This document shows, piece by piece, positions 1-9,968 of a stretch of 64,000 bases of DNA (position 1 is its first letter; each line of letters begins with the position of its first letter). A program made the translations under genes and the position numbers. The notes beneath the pieces are model-generated. The model was not told where the DNA came from. It worked only from the letters and a program-made list of their open reading frames with translations, and did not search any database. The stretch is from Cellulomonas sp. GTDB taxonomy: Bacteria; Actinomycetota; Actinomycetes; Actinomycetales; Cellulomonadaceae. The stretch is taken from NCBI RefSeq assembly GCF_015234515.1, contig NZ_JADGMY010000010.1:124001-188000 (forward strand). The letters run 5' to 3'.

Positions 1-745
1 GCGAGGGCCGCCCGACGTAGCGCTCGTGCCACAGGACGGTCGCGGTCACGTCGGTGTCGCAGACCAGCAGCGGGCGCGGTGTGCGCCGGGCCGCGTCGTC
101 CTCGCGGCGCGCCTGCTCGCGGGCCACCAGGTCGAACTCGGCGGTGTGCCACGGCGCGTCCAGGCCGCCGTCGCGCAGCGTCGTCCACTCACGCCCGAAC
201 TCGGGCACGGCCGGCAGCCCGTAGTGCGCGGTGAGGGCCCGCGCGAGCGTGGTGGTGCCGGTGGACTCCGCCCCGGTGACGACGACACGACGCACGAACC
301 AGGCCCGGAAGCTCGCGGGCAGCGCCCACCAGTAGCGCGCGGGGTCGGCGCGCACGGCGGTGCCCGACACCGGGAGCCCTGCACGCCCGGGGTCGACGCG
401 GTGCCACTGCGCGCCGAGGCGTCGCGCGAGCTCCCCGCCGTAGGAGTCCGACGTGACGACCAGGTCGACGGGCGCGTCGAGCAGCCCACGGATCACCGCG
501 ACGTGCGCGTCCCACGCCGCGGGGTCGGCGTAGTCGACCGGGTGGTCGTCGAGCCCGTGCACGACGTGGGCGGTCGGCAGCTCCTCGCGCAGCCACGACG
601 CGCGCAGCGCACCGGGCAGCGACTCGGCGCTCGACGCCAGGACCTGCACGGTCACGCGGTCGCACCGGGCCTGTGCCGCGCGCACGAGCGCGAGGTGCCC
701 GGCGTGCGGCGGGTAGAACTTGCCGATGACCAGCCCGTGCCTCAC
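1..745 (-). CDS. nadR: NadR-like nicotinamide-nucleotide adenylyltransferase / ribosylnicotinamide kinase (3' end beyond window)
   Basis: GTG at 745 gives VRHGLVIGKFYPPHAGHLALVRAAQ (nucleotidyltransferase GKFxPxHxGH motif), then VVTGAESTGTTTLARAL P-loop; 4-bp overlap with the pnuC stop. Confidence 0.85.
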   Translation of the reverse strand, partial: MRHGLVIGKFYPPHAGHLALVRAAQARCDRVTVQVLASSAESLPGALRASWLREELPTAHVVHGLDDHPVDYADPAAWDAHVAVIRGLLDAPVDLVVTSDSYGGELARRLGAQWHRVDPGRAGLPVSGTAVRADPARYWWALPASFRAWFVRRVVVTGAESTGTTTLARALTAHYGLPAVPEFGREWTTLRDGGLDAPWHTAEFDLVAREQARREDDAARRTPRPLLVCDTDVTATVLWHERYVGRPS

Positions 746-1338
746 GCGGCGACCTGCGTGGGTGCGGGCGCCGCGGGCGTCGCGGCGGGCAGGTCGCGCG
801 ACCACTGCCGCCACCCGTGCACGCACAGCCCGATGAAGAGCAGGTACAGCCCGGCGGTGAGGTGCAGCCCCAGGCTGACGTACAGGACGACCAGCAGGAC
901 GTCCGTGACGATCCACACCGCCCACGACCCCAGCCACTTGCGGCCGAGCATGACCTGGGCGACGAGGCTCAGCGACGTCGTGGCCGCGTCGGCCCACGGC
1001 TGCACCGACTCCGCGGTGCGGGCCAGCAGGGCCGCGACCGCGACCGTCGTCACCACGACGGCGACCAGCGCGACGGGCCACACCCACCGCGGGGTGCGGC
1101 GCACCGTCAGGCGCTCCGCGTCCGCACCGCCGCGCACCCACCAGTACCAGCCGAGCGCCGCCAGCACGAGGTACACGACCTGCAGCGCGGCGTTGGCGAG
1201 GATCCCGGACTGCCAGAACACCACGGCGAACACCACGTTGTTCGCGATCCCCACCGGGAAGTTGGCGACGTGCTGGCGCGTGGCGAGCCACACGCACAGC
1301 GCACCGGTGACGAACCCGACGACCTCGAACCAGTTCAC
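742..1338 (-). CDS. pnuC: PnuC-family nicotinamide mononucleotide/riboside transporter
   Basis: 198 aa multi-TM protein MNWFEVVGFVTGALCVWLATRQHVANFPVGIANNVVF...; operon with NadR. Confidence 0.88.
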   Translation of the reverse strand: MNWFEVVGFVTGALCVWLATRQHVANFPVGIANNVVFAVVFWQSGILANAALQVVYLVLAALGWYWWVRGGADAERLTVRRTPRWVWPVALVAVVVTTVAVAALLARTAESVQPWADAATTSLSLVAQVMLGRKWLGSWAVWIVTDVLLVVLYVSLGLHLTAGLYLLFIGLCVHGWRQWSRDLPAATPAAPAPTQVAA

Positions 1339-1375
1339 GGGAGGTCACCGTAGTGCTGCGGGCCTCGGTCGCTGG

Positions 1376-3199
1376 TCAGGTGCTGCGCAGCGAGTCCTGC
1401 CACTGTGCGTGCAGGGTCGCGAAGCGGCCGCCGGCGGCGACGAGGTCGTCGGGGCTGCCGTCCTCCACGACCCGGCCGCCGTCGACGACGAGCACGCGGT
1501 CGGCGTGCATGACCGTCGACAGGCGGTGCGCGATGACGACGGCCGTGCGTCCGGTCAGCAGGGTGCGCAGACCCTCCTGGACGAGCTGCTCGCCGGGGAT
1601 GTCCAGCGAGCTCGTCGCCTCGTCGAGCACGAGGACCGCCGGGTCGGCGAGGAAGGCACGGGCGAACGACACGAGCTGACGCTGGCCGGCGGACAGCCGG
1701 ACGCCGCGCGTGTCGACGTCGGTGTCGTACCCGTCCGGGAGGGATGCCAGCAGGTCGTGGACGCCCACCGCGCGTGCGGCCTGCTCGATCTGCGCCTGGG
1801 TGGCGTCCGGACGTCCGAGCGCGATGTTGGCGGCCACGGACCCGGAGAACAGGTAGGCCTCCTGGGTGACCATCACCATCGCGGTGCGCAGGTCGTGCGG
1901 GTCGACGTCGCGCAGGTCGATCCCGTCGAGGCGCACCGCTCCGGCTCGGGGGTCGTAGAACCGCGCGAGGAGCTTGGCGACCGTGGACTTGCCCGCCCCC
2001 GTCTCGCCGACGAGCGCGACCGTCTGCCCCGAGGGCACGTGCAGGTCGAGCAGCGGCAGGACGGTGGGACCGTCCCCGTACCCGAACTCGACGCCCTCGA
2101 AGCGCACGTCACCGCGCGGCTCGCGCAGCCGCACGGGGTGCGCGGGGTCGGCCACCGTGGGCTCCTGCGCGAGCAGCCCCGAGAGCTTCTCGAGCGCCGC
2201 GGTCGCGGACTGGAAGGAGTTGTAGAACATGCCGATCTGGGCGAGCGGCGCGAAGAACCGCCGCGCGTACAGCACCGCGGCGACCAGCACGCCGACGTCG
2301 AGCGCACCGTCGAGCACCCGCAGGCCCCCGACCAGCAGGACGGCCGCCACGGTGACGTTGCCGATGAGCACCAGACCGGTGTCGAAGACCCCGTTGACCC
2401 GGATCGCCTCGGCGTTCGCCGCGCGGTACTCCTCGGCCTCGACGTCGTAGACCTGCGCGACCTGCTGCTCGCGACGGAACGCCTGCACGGCGCGGATCCC
2501 GGTCATCGTCTCGACGAACCGGACGATGACGCGCGCGACCGCGGTACGTGACCTGCGGTACTGCGCCTGCGAGTGCACCTGGAACCACCGGGTCAGGACC
2601 ACGCCGGGCACCACGGCGACCAGCAGCACGAGTCCGGAGCGCCAGTCCAGGAGCGTCAGCCCCACCGCGGTGAAGACCATCGCCAGGCCGCTCGCAGCGA
2701 GCGTCGTGACGCCACCGTCGAGCAGCTCGCGCAGCGCGTCGAGGTCGGACGTCTGCCGCGAGATGATCCGGCCCGAGGTGTACCGCTCGTGGAACTCCAG
2801 GCTGAGCCGCTGGGTGTGCCGGAAGACGCGACGGCGCAGGTCCAGCAGCACCGCCTGGCTGACCGTCGCGGCCAGGCGCACCGTCGCGGCGGTGAACAGG
2901 CCCGCGACCAGCGCCGTCACGGCGTAGCCGCCGGCGACGAGGAGCAGCGGCCCGGCGTCCCCCGCGCGCAGGGCCGGGATACCCCGGTCGATGCCGACCG
3001 CGACCAGCGCCGGCCCGGCGACGAGCGCGAGCTGGGCGACGACCACGACGAGCGCGGTGAGCGCGGCACGGCGCGTGACGGGGCGCAGGAGCGAGGCGAG
3101 GAGTCCCAGCGAGCGGCGGCGGACCTCCCGGGGACCGGCGTCGCCGTGCTCGTCGGACGGCGGGCCCGGGACGCCGCCCCGCGCGGTCGTCGCGGTCAC
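1376..3199 (-). CDS. ABC transporter, ATP-binding/permease (exporter half 2)
   Basis: GTG at 3199 (VTATTARGG...); TM domain + Walker A GETGAGKST, signature LSAGQRQLVSFARA, Walker B VLVLDEATSSLD. Confidence 0.9.
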   Translation of the reverse strand: MTATTARGGVPGPPSDEHGDAGPREVRRRSLGLLASLLRPVTRRAALTALVVVVAQLALVAGPALVAVGIDRGIPALRAGDAGPLLLVAGGYAVTALVAGLFTAATVRLAATVSQAVLLDLRRRVFRHTQRLSLEFHERYTSGRIISRQTSDLDALRELLDGGVTTLAASGLAMVFTAVGLTLLDWRSGLVLLVAVVPGVVLTRWFQVHSQAQYRRSRTAVARVIVRFVETMTGIRAVQAFRREQQVAQVYDVEAEEYRAANAEAIRVNGVFDTGLVLIGNVTVAAVLLVGGLRVLDGALDVGVLVAAVLYARRFFAPLAQIGMFYNSFQSATAALEKLSGLLAQEPTVADPAHPVRLREPRGDVRFEGVEFGYGDGPTVLPLLDLHVPSGQTVALVGETGAGKSTVAKLLARFYDPRAGAVRLDGIDLRDVDPHDLRTAMVMVTQEAYLFSGSVAANIALGRPDATQAQIEQAARAVGVHDLLASLPDGYDTDVDTRGVRLSAGQRQLVSFARAFLADPAVLVLDEATSSLDIPGEQLVQEGLRTLLTGRTAVVIAHRLSTVMHADRVLVVDGGRVVEDGSPDDLVAAGGRFATLHAQWQDSLRST

Positions 3200-5052
3200 C
3201 GGTGCGCCTCCGCGACGTCGCGCGACGCGCTGCCGTCCGGTCCGGGCGCGGCGCCGGCCGGCGCGCCGTCGCCGTCGGCCTCCGCCGTGAGGACGTAGCG
3301 GTAGTGCGGGTGCGTCGCGAGCAGGTCCGCGTGCCGGCCGACGCCCGTGATGCGACCGTCCTCGAGCACGGCGACACGGTCGGCGAGCGCGACCGTCGAG
3401 GTGCGGTGCGCGACCACGAGCGTCGTCGTCGTGGCGAGCACGCGGCGCAACCCTGCGGTCACTGCCGCCTCGGTCGCGACGTCGAGCGCCGACAGGGGGT
3501 CGTCGAGCACCAGGACGCGCGGGCGGCCGACGATCGCCCGCGCCAGGGCGACACGCTGCCGCTGGCCACCGGACAGGCTCATGCCCTCCTCCCCGATCAT
3601 GGTGTCGACACCGTGCGGCAGCCGGTCGACAAAACCGGCGCTGGCCACGTCGAGCGCGGTCCGCAGGACCTCGGCGGTCTCGGCTTCGCTCATCGCGGCG
3701 AGCCGCTCGGCGGGCACCCCCATGAGGACGTTGTCCCGCACGGACGCCGAGAAGAGGATCGGGTCCTCGAACGCGACGGCCACCGCACCACGCAGGTCGT
3801 GACGGGTCACGTCGCGCACGTCCACGCCGTCGACGAGCACCGCGCCGCCCGTCACGTCGTACAGCCGCGGCACCAGCTGCAGGAGCGTGGTCTTGCCGCT
3901 GCCCGTCAGGCCGACGAGCGCCATCGTCTCCCCCGGCTCGAGCGCCAGGTCGACGCCGCGCAGCACCTCGCGTGAGCCCGCGCCGTGCGCGAACCGGACG
4001 TCCCGCAGCTCGACGCGCGTGCCGCCCGGCGGCGCCACCGGCAGCGGGACGGGACGCTCCGGGTCGGCGAGCGTGGGCGTGGTGTCCATGACCTCGAGGA
4101 ACCTGTCGGTCCCGGCACGCGCGTCGAGCGTCATGGCCAGCAGCATCCCGAGGCTCTCCACGGGCCGCGTCATGACGGCGGCCGTCGCGAAGAACGCGAC
4201 CAGGGCACCCACGCTCACCCGGTCGGTCGCGGCGAGCCACACGCCCACGCCGAGCGCGACGGCGAGCGTCGTCTCGGGGATCCACGCGAGCGCGAACGAC
4301 ATCCGCGACTGCGCGCGCGCCTTGTCGAGCTCGGTGCCCCGCAGGTCGTCCGCCTGCTGGACGAAGTCGTCGAGCGCGTCGTCGCCCCGCCCGAACGCCT
4401 TGAGCACGCGGATGCCGTGCACGGACTCCTCGACGCGCGTCGCGAGGTCCCCGGCCTGGTCACGCGCACGCCGCGCGACGACCTTGTAGTGCTGCCGGAA
4501 CCGGAACCCGAGCCAGATCACGGGGCCCGCGCCCAGCAGGTACACGACGCCCAGCAGCGGGCTGGTCACGATCATCAGCACCCCGCCGACCAGCACGGTC
4601 GTCGAGGACACGACGAGCTGCACGAGCCCGAACACCATCCAGCGGCGCACGGTGTGCAGGTCCCCCATGGACCGCTGCAGGAGCTGCCCGCCGGACCACC
4701 GGTCGTGCGTCGCGACGGGCAGGTCCAGCAGGTGGCGGAACAGGTCCGTGCGCATGGTCCGCTCGACGCCCGTGCCGGGGGTCGCGATCAGCGCGCGGCG
4801 CGCCCACACCAGCACCGCCTCGAGCACGCCCAGCAGCAGCACGAGCAGCGCCGCCTGCACGACCGCGACGCGTGAGCCGTCCGTCAGCAGCGGGCCGTTG
4901 ACGACACCGCGCAGCACCTGCGGCACGGACAGCGCGATGAGGCTCGCCAGCAGCGTCGCGCTGCCACCGGCGACCACGCGGGGCAGCGCCGGGCGGGCCC
5001 AGCGCACGAGACGCAGGAGGGCACGCGTCGTGGAGGTCTCGACGGGGGGCAC
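3196..5052 (-). CDS. ABC transporter, ATP-binding/permease (exporter half 1)
   Basis: 618 aa; TM domain + GLTGSGKTT, LSGGQRQRVALARAI, VLVLDDPLSALD; overlaps the next ABC gene by 4 bp (GTGA). Confidence 0.9.
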   Translation of the reverse strand: MPPVETSTTRALLRLVRWARPALPRVVAGGSATLLASLIALSVPQVLRGVVNGPLLTDGSRVAVVQAALLVLLLGVLEAVLVWARRALIATPGTGVERTMRTDLFRHLLDLPVATHDRWSGGQLLQRSMGDLHTVRRWMVFGLVQLVVSSTTVLVGGVLMIVTSPLLGVVYLLGAGPVIWLGFRFRQHYKVVARRARDQAGDLATRVEESVHGIRVLKAFGRGDDALDDFVQQADDLRGTELDKARAQSRMSFALAWIPETTLAVALGVGVWLAATDRVSVGALVAFFATAAVMTRPVESLGMLLAMTLDARAGTDRFLEVMDTTPTLADPERPVPLPVAPPGGTRVELRDVRFAHGAGSREVLRGVDLALEPGETMALVGLTGSGKTTLLQLVPRLYDVTGGAVLVDGVDVRDVTRHDLRGAVAVAFEDPILFSASVRDNVLMGVPAERLAAMSEAETAEVLRTALDVASAGFVDRLPHGVDTMIGEEGMSLSGGQRQRVALARAIVGRPRVLVLDDPLSALDVATEAAVTAGLRRVLATTTTLVVAHRTSTVALADRVAVLEDGRITGVGRHADLLATHPHYRYVLTAEADGDGAPAGAAPGPDGSASRDVAEAHR

Positions 5053-5126
5053 CTGGTCAGCGTAGATCGCGGTGCCGACACCGCACCTCGGCCTCTCGCG
5101 GACGCCGTCCCGAGCGCCGCCGACCG

Positions 5127-5891
5127 TCAGACCCCTGTGCGGGCGGTCGTCGTGTTGTTCGCCTGCGCCCGTGGCCGCACGACCAGGAGGTCGACGTTCA
5201 CGTGAGCCGGGCGCGACAGCGTCCAGGCGATCGTGTCCGCGACGTCGTCGGCGACCAGCGGCTGGTAGCCCTCGTAGACCTTGGCCGCCCGCTCGGCGTC
5301 GCCCGCGAACCGCACGAGCGAGAACTCCTCGGTCGCGACGGCGCCGGGCGCGATCTCGATGACGCGGATCGGCTCCCCCACCAGCTCCCAGCGCAGCGTC
5401 GTGGCCAGCATGCGCTCGGCGTGCTTGACGCCCGTGTAGCCGGCGCCGCCCGGGTAGGCGCCGTGGGCCGCCGTCGAGGTCACGACGAGCACGTCACCCG
5501 CACCGCTCGCGCGCAGCAGCGGCAGCGCGCCCTTCGTCACCCGCAGCGTGCCGAGGACGTTGAGCTCGTACATCGTGCGCCAGCCGTCGAGGTCGGCGTC
5601 CTCGACGGTGTCCTGCCCGAGCGCGCCGCCCGCGTTGTTGACGACCGCGTCCAGGCCGCCGGTCTCCTGCACGTGCGCGAGCAGCGCGGCGACGTCGTCG
5701 TCCTGGGTGACGTCGGCGACCACCGTGTCGGCACCGGTCTCCTGCGCGAGCGCGGCGAGCCGGTCCCCGCGGCGCGCGGTCGCGACGACGTCCCAGCCGT
5801 CGGCGCGCAGGCGGCGCACGGTCGCAGCCCCGATCCCGGACGACGCGCCGGTGACGAGAGCGCGGCGAGGACGGTCGGTCGACGAGGTCAT
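5127..5891 (-). CDS. SDR family NAD(P)-dependent oxidoreductase
   Basis: 254 aa; ALVTGASSGIGAATVRRL, NNAGG, YTGVKHAE (YxxxK). Confidence 0.9.
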   Translation of the reverse strand: MTSSTDRPRRALVTGASSGIGAATVRRLRADGWDVVATARRGDRLAALAQETGADTVVADVTQDDDVAALLAHVQETGGLDAVVNNAGGALGQDTVEDADLDGWRTMYELNVLGTLRVTKGALPLLRASGAGDVLVVTSTAAHGAYPGGAGYTGVKHAERMLATTLRWELVGEPIRVIEIAPGAVATEEFSLVRFAGDAERAAKVYEGYQPLVADDVADTIAWTLSRPAHVNVDLLVVRPRAQANNTTTARTGV

Positions 5892-5996
5892 GCGGGTCTC
5901 CTGCGGTCAGGGTGCGGGTGTCGCACGAGCATCGCACGGGGGCCGGGGTCGGATCGGGCTCTCACGCCGACGGGCCCCATCGGGCACACCGAGAAG

Positions 5997-6014
5997 CGGT
6001 TGGTGTACCAACCG
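5997..6014. promoter_or_regulatory. 18-bp palindrome cggttggt-gt-accaaccg in a divergent intergenic region (candidate operator)
   Basis: Perfect 8-bp arms, 2-bp centre, between the SDR gene (-) and the secreted esterase gene (+). Confidence 0.45.
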
Positions 6015-6095
6015 AATGGTTTCGTCCGTCGCGGCGACAGCACCCACGGGCCCAGAGTGTGGATCGATATCACCGCGTCGAGGGGAACGATCGCC

Positions 6096-7529
6096 ATGAC
6101 GAGAACGCGCAGCAGGACGGCAGCATGGATGGGAGCGGTCGCGCTGGTCGCGGCGGGGGCCGTCGCCGCCGTCAGCACGCCGGCCCAGGCCGTCCAGACC
6201 ATCACCAACGTCGCGTACGCCCCGGCGGAGCCGGCGGGCAGCCGCGGGCACCTCCTGGACCTCTACGTCCCCGACGGCGCGGGGCCCTGGCCGCTCGTCG
6301 TGTGGTCGACGGGCTCCGCGTGGACGTCCGACGACGGCAAGTCCGGAGCGAGCGCGATCGCCCAGCAGCTCAACCCGCGCGGCATCGCCGTGGCAGGCGT
6401 CAGCGTGCGCTCCAGCTCGCAGGCGAAGTTCCCCGCGCAGGTGCACGACGTCAAGGCGGCGATCCGCTTCCTGCGCAGCAACGCGACGCAGTACCGGCTG
6501 GACCCCGCGCGGTTCGCCAGCATGGGCGACTCCTCGGGCGGCTGGGTCGCCGCGATGGCCGCCGTCTCCAACGGCGACGCCTTCCTCGAGGGCCGCGTCG
6601 GCACCACGGGCGTCTCCAGCGACGTCCAGGCGGGAGTGGACTTCTTCGGTCCCACCGACTTCTCGCGGATGAAGGAGCAGGACCCCGGCGGGTTCATCGA
6701 CCACGACAGCATCAACGCGCCCGAGGGGCAGCTGCTCGGCTGCGCGACGCCCACCTGCCCCGACAAGGTGCGGCAGGCCAACCCGCTGACGTACGTGGAC
6801 CGGGCCGACCCGCCGATGATGCTGCTGCACGGTCGTAGCGACAACGTCGTGCCCCACGCCCAGACGGAGATCTTCTACGACGCGCTCAAGGCGGCCTGCG
6901 TCGACACCCAGTTCTTCTCCGTGCCGGGCGCCGGCCACAGCCACGCGGACGTCACGAGCGCGTCGCGCTACGGCCAGCAGACGGTCCGCACGGTCGAGGG
7001 GTGCCGGGAGACCGTCACCCAGGGCAGCCCCAACCCGAGCTGGGACACGATCGCCGCGTTCCTCAAGGACGCGTGGGCCCAGGTCGACCCCGGTCCCACG
7101 ACGACGCCGACGCCCACCGTGTCGCCGACCCCGACGGTCACGCCGACGCCGTCGGTCAGCCCCACGCCGTCCGTCACGCCGACGCCGTCGGTCACCCCGA
7201 CCCCGTCCGTGACCCCCACGCCCACCCCGGGCCCGGGCAGCGGGTGCACCGCCTCGTACCGGCTGGCCAACAGCTGGCCCAACGGGTTCGTCGCCGACGT
7301 GACGGTCAGGGCCGCCAGCAGCGCGATCAACGGCTGGCGCGTCACCGTGACGCTGCCGTCCGGTGCCACGGCGACGCAGGTGTGGAACGGGCAGTCGACG
7401 GGCGGCTCCGCGCTCACCGTGACGAACGCGCCCTGGAACGGGAACGTGAGCGCGGGCGGGAGCACGACGTTCGGGTTCCAGGGCACCGGGAACGGTGCCG
7501 GCGCGACCGTGACGTGCGCGGCCGCCTGA
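6096..7529 (+). CDS. Secreted alpha/beta-hydrolase (esterase-like) with Pro/Thr linker and C-terminal CBM2 cellulose-binding domain
   Basis: Signal peptide MTRTRSRTAAWMGAVALVAAGAVAAVSTPAQA; GDSSGGW nucleophile elbow; PTPSVT repeat linker; CTASYRLANSWPNGFVADVTVRAASSAINGWRVT...CAAA matches CBM2. Confidence 0.88.
   Translation: MTRTRSRTAAWMGAVALVAAGAVAAVSTPAQAVQTITNVAYAPAEPAGSRGHLLDLYVPDGAGPWPLVVWSTGSAWTSDDGKSGASAIAQQLNPRGIAVAGVSVRSSSQAKFPAQVHDVKAAIRFLRSNATQYRLDPARFASMGDSSGGWVAAMAAVSNGDAFLEGRVGTTGVSSDVQAGVDFFGPTDFSRMKEQDPGGFIDHDSINAPEGQLLGCATPTCPDKVRQANPLTYVDRADPPMMLLHGRSDNVVPHAQTEIFYDALKAACVDTQFFSVPGAGHSHADVTSASRYGQQTVRTVEGCRETVTQGSPNPSWDTIAAFLKDAWAQVDPGPTTTPTPTVSPTPTVTPTPSVSPTPSVTPTPSVTPTPSVTPTPTPGPGSGCTASYRLANSWPNGFVADVTVRAASSAINGWRVTVTLPSGATATQVWNGQSTGGSALTVTNAPWNGNVSAGGSTTFGFQGTGNGAGATVTCAAA
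7094..7234 (+). repeat. Tandem ~18-nt coding repeat (PTPxVS/T hexapeptide linker)
   Basis: PTPTVSPTPTVTPTPSVSPTPSVTPTPSVTPTPSVTPTPTPG. Confidence 0.85.
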
Positions 7530-7560
7530 GGCCCCTGAGCGACCGGTAGGCAGCAGGAGA

Positions 7561-7595
7561 CGAGCGGTGGGCCTGGATCGTCAGGCCCGCCGCTC
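7561..7595 (+). terminator. Hairpin terminator after esterase-CBM2 gene
   Basis: CGAGCGGTGGGCCTG...CAGGCCCGCCGCTCG, 15-bp arms with one G:T pair. Confidence 0.6.
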
Positions 7596-7775
7596 GTCGC
7601 TGTGCGCTTGCACGTCGCGGGGGTCGAGCGCCTAGGGTGGCTCGTCGGAACCTGACCGTCGCTCTGGTCGGGTCGCACCGCCCCCTGCTGGGACGGTCCT
7701 CCGCGGCGCGACGTGCGCCCGTCCCCTTCCCTCCCGTGCCCGACGGCGTGCACGGCAGCGACCTCCGGAGAGACC

Positions 7776-8858
7776 ATGCCTCGCGCCCGCCGTCAGACCA
7801 CCCGCGTCACCGCGACCCCCACACGCACCTCGACGGGACGGCGGTCGGCGCTGGTCGCCGCGGCCGCCTCCTGCACCCTCCTGCTCGCGTCGTGCGCGAC
7901 GGACGCGCCTGGCGCCGGCCCCGCGGCCAGCGCCTCCTCCGGCCCGGCCAGCTACTCCCCCGTCACGCTCGACAACTGCGGCACCGAGGTCACGTTCGAC
8001 GCACCGCCGCAGCGCGTCGTGGCCATCAAGTCCTCGACGACGGAGATGCTGCTCGCCCTCGGCCTGGCCGACGCCCTGGTGGGCACCGCCTTCGCGGACG
8101 GCCCCGTGCCGGAGCGCTGGGCCGACGACGCGGCGGACGTGCCGGTGCTGTCCGAGAAGGTCCCGGGTCAGGAGGCCCTGCTGGAGGTCGAGCCCGACCT
8201 CGTCTACGCGGGTTGGGAGTCGAACCTCAGTGCCGACGGCGCGGGCGAGCGGTCGGCCCTCGGCGCCCTCGGCATCGCGACCTACGTCTCCCCCAGCGCG
8301 TGCAAGGCGCCGGGCTACCAGCCCGACCCGCTGACGTTCGACGACGTGCTGGCCGAGATCCGCGAGGTCGGCGACGTCTTCGGGGTCCCGGACGCCGCAG
8401 CCGAGATGGTGGCGGAGCAGCGCGCGACGCTCGACGCGATCGAGCCGGCCGACGGGCAGACGGCCGTGTGGTGGTCGTCCGGCACCGACACGCCGTACGT
8501 CGGCGCCGGCATCGGGGCGCCCCAGATGCTGCTGGAGACCGCCGGGCTGACCAACGTCTTCGCCGACGTGCACGACACCTGGACGTCGGTCGGGTGGGAG
8601 CAGGTCGTCGCCGCCGACCCCGACGTGCTCGTCCTCGTGGACTCGGCGTGGAACTCGGCGCAGAAGAAGAAGGACTTCCTCGCGGCGCACCCCGCCGCGT
8701 CCCAGCTGACCGCCGTGCGTGAGCAGCGGTACGTCGTGGTGCCGTTCGCCGCGAGCGAGGCGGGCGTCCGCAACGCGCAGGCCGCGGCGGACCTCGCCGA
8801 GGCCGCGCGGGCCCTCGACGCCGACTCCCCCGCCCCCGACGCGACGGCTGCGGGCTGA
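7776..8858 (+). CDS. ABC transporter substrate-binding lipoprotein, putative F420-0 binding protein (TIGR03868-like)
   Basis: Lipobox LLLASC; PPQRVVAIKSSTTEMLLALGL, BtuF/FhuD-type fold; three-gene cassette with permease and ATPase; cofE and F420 oxidoreductase in the same window. Confidence 0.75.
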   Translation: MPRARRQTTRVTATPTRTSTGRRSALVAAAASCTLLLASCATDAPGAGPAASASSGPASYSPVTLDNCGTEVTFDAPPQRVVAIKSSTTEMLLALGLADALVGTAFADGPVPERWADDAADVPVLSEKVPGQEALLEVEPDLVYAGWESNLSADGAGERSALGALGIATYVSPSACKAPGYQPDPLTFDDVLAEIREVGDVFGVPDAAAEMVAEQRATLDAIEPADGQTAVWWSSGTDTPYVGAGIGAPQMLLETAGLTNVFADVHDTWTSVGWEQVVAADPDVLVLVDSAWNSAQKKKDFLAAHPAASQLTAVREQRYVVVPFAASEAGVRNAQAAADLAEAARALDADSPAPDATAAG

Positions 8859-8867
8859 CCTGCGCCG

Positions 8868-9968
8868 ATGCCCACACACAGCACACGACCGGCCGGGCCG
8901 GCACCCCGCGACGCGACGTCCGCCGACGTCCCGGGCGCCGGGCCGCGGGGCCCGCTGCGCCCACCCCTGGCGGTCCTGGTGGGCGTCGGCGCGGTCGCGC
9001 TCGTCGTCACGCTGCTCGTCGCGGTGACGATCGGCCCGGCCGACCTGGCCGTCGGGGAGGTCGTGCGCTCGGTCCTGGCGCACCTGGGGCTGCGCTCTCC
9101 GGACGTGCCGCGCCTGCACGACGCGATCGTGTGGGACCTGCGGCTGCCTCGCGTCCTGACCGCCGCGGCGGTCGGTGCGGGGCTCGCGGTGGCCGGCGCC
9201 GTGATGCAGTCCATGACGCGCAACCCGCTCGCCGACCCGTACCTGCTCGGCCTGTCCTCCGGTGCGTCGCTGGGCGCCGTCGCGGTCCTGGTCCTCGGTG
9301 TCGGCCTGCTGCTGCCGGTCGCCGCGTTCGCGGGAGCCCTGGCGGCGCTGGTGGCGACGCTCACGCTGGCCCGTACGGGCGGGACGCTGACGCCGACGCG
9401 CGCCGTGCTCGCGGGACTCGCGATCTCGCAGCTCGCCGCCGCGGCCACGTCGTTCGTCATCTTCTGGACCGCGACCGGTGACTCGTACCGCGAGATCCTG
9501 TCGTGGCTCATGGGGTCGTTGGCCGGTGCCACGTGGACGTCGGTCGCGATCGCGGCCGGCGCCCTGGTCGTCGTCGGGACGACCGTGCTGCTGACCGCGG
9601 GGCGGCTCGACGCGTTCACCTTCGGGGACACGGCCGCTGCCGCCCTGGGTGTGGACGTGAACCGCACGCGCTGGGCGATGATGACGCTCGTGGCCCTGCT
9701 CACCGGCGCGATGGTCGCGGTCTCGGGGGCGATCGGGTTCGTCGGGCTGGTGCTGCCGCACGCCGTGTCGGTGGTGACCGGCCCGGCCCACCGCCGGCTG
9801 CTGCCCGTCGCGGGGCTCGCAGGCGCGGTGCTGCTGGTGTGGGCCGACACCCTCGCGCGGACGGTGTTCGACCCGCGCGAGCTGCCCGTGGGGATCGTCA
9901 CCGCACTCATCGGGGTCCCGGTGTTCGCCGTCCTGCTCCGCCGGGGGCGAGGTGCCGCGTGGAGCTGA
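8868..9968 (+). CDS. FecCD/BtuC-type ABC transporter permease, putative F420-0 transporter
   Basis: 366 aa; LRLPRVLTAAAVGAGLAVAGAVMQSMTRNPLADPYLLGLSSGASLGAV, IGFVGLVLPH. Confidence 0.82.
   Translation: MPTHSTRPAGPAPRDATSADVPGAGPRGPLRPPLAVLVGVGAVALVVTLLVAVTIGPADLAVGEVVRSVLAHLGLRSPDVPRLHDAIVWDLRLPRVLTAAAVGAGLAVAGAVMQSMTRNPLADPYLLGLSSGASLGAVAVLVLGVGLLLPVAAFAGALAALVATLTLARTGGTLTPTRAVLAGLAISQLAAAATSFVIFWTATGDSYREILSWLMGSLAGATWTSVAIAAGALVVVGTTVLLTAGRLDAFTFGDTAAAALGVDVNRTRWAMMTLVALLTGAMVAVSGAIGFVGLVLPHAVSVVTGPAHRRLLPVAGLAGAVLLVWADTLARTVFDPRELPVGIVTALIGVPVFAVLLRRGRGAAWS

Noticed and set aside
1376-4285. 969-aa single ORF from the track
   Set aside because: N-terminal part is out-of-frame read-through over the neighbouring ABC gene; the true start is GTG 3199.
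7094-7234. Tandem repeat resembling a short CRISPR-like array
   Set aside because: In-frame Pro/Thr linker repeat with no spacers and no cas genes.
7600-7775. Possible cobalamin riboswitch upstream of the BtuF-like gene
   Set aside because: No B12-box-like conserved core could be identified; cassette better matches F420-0 type transporters.
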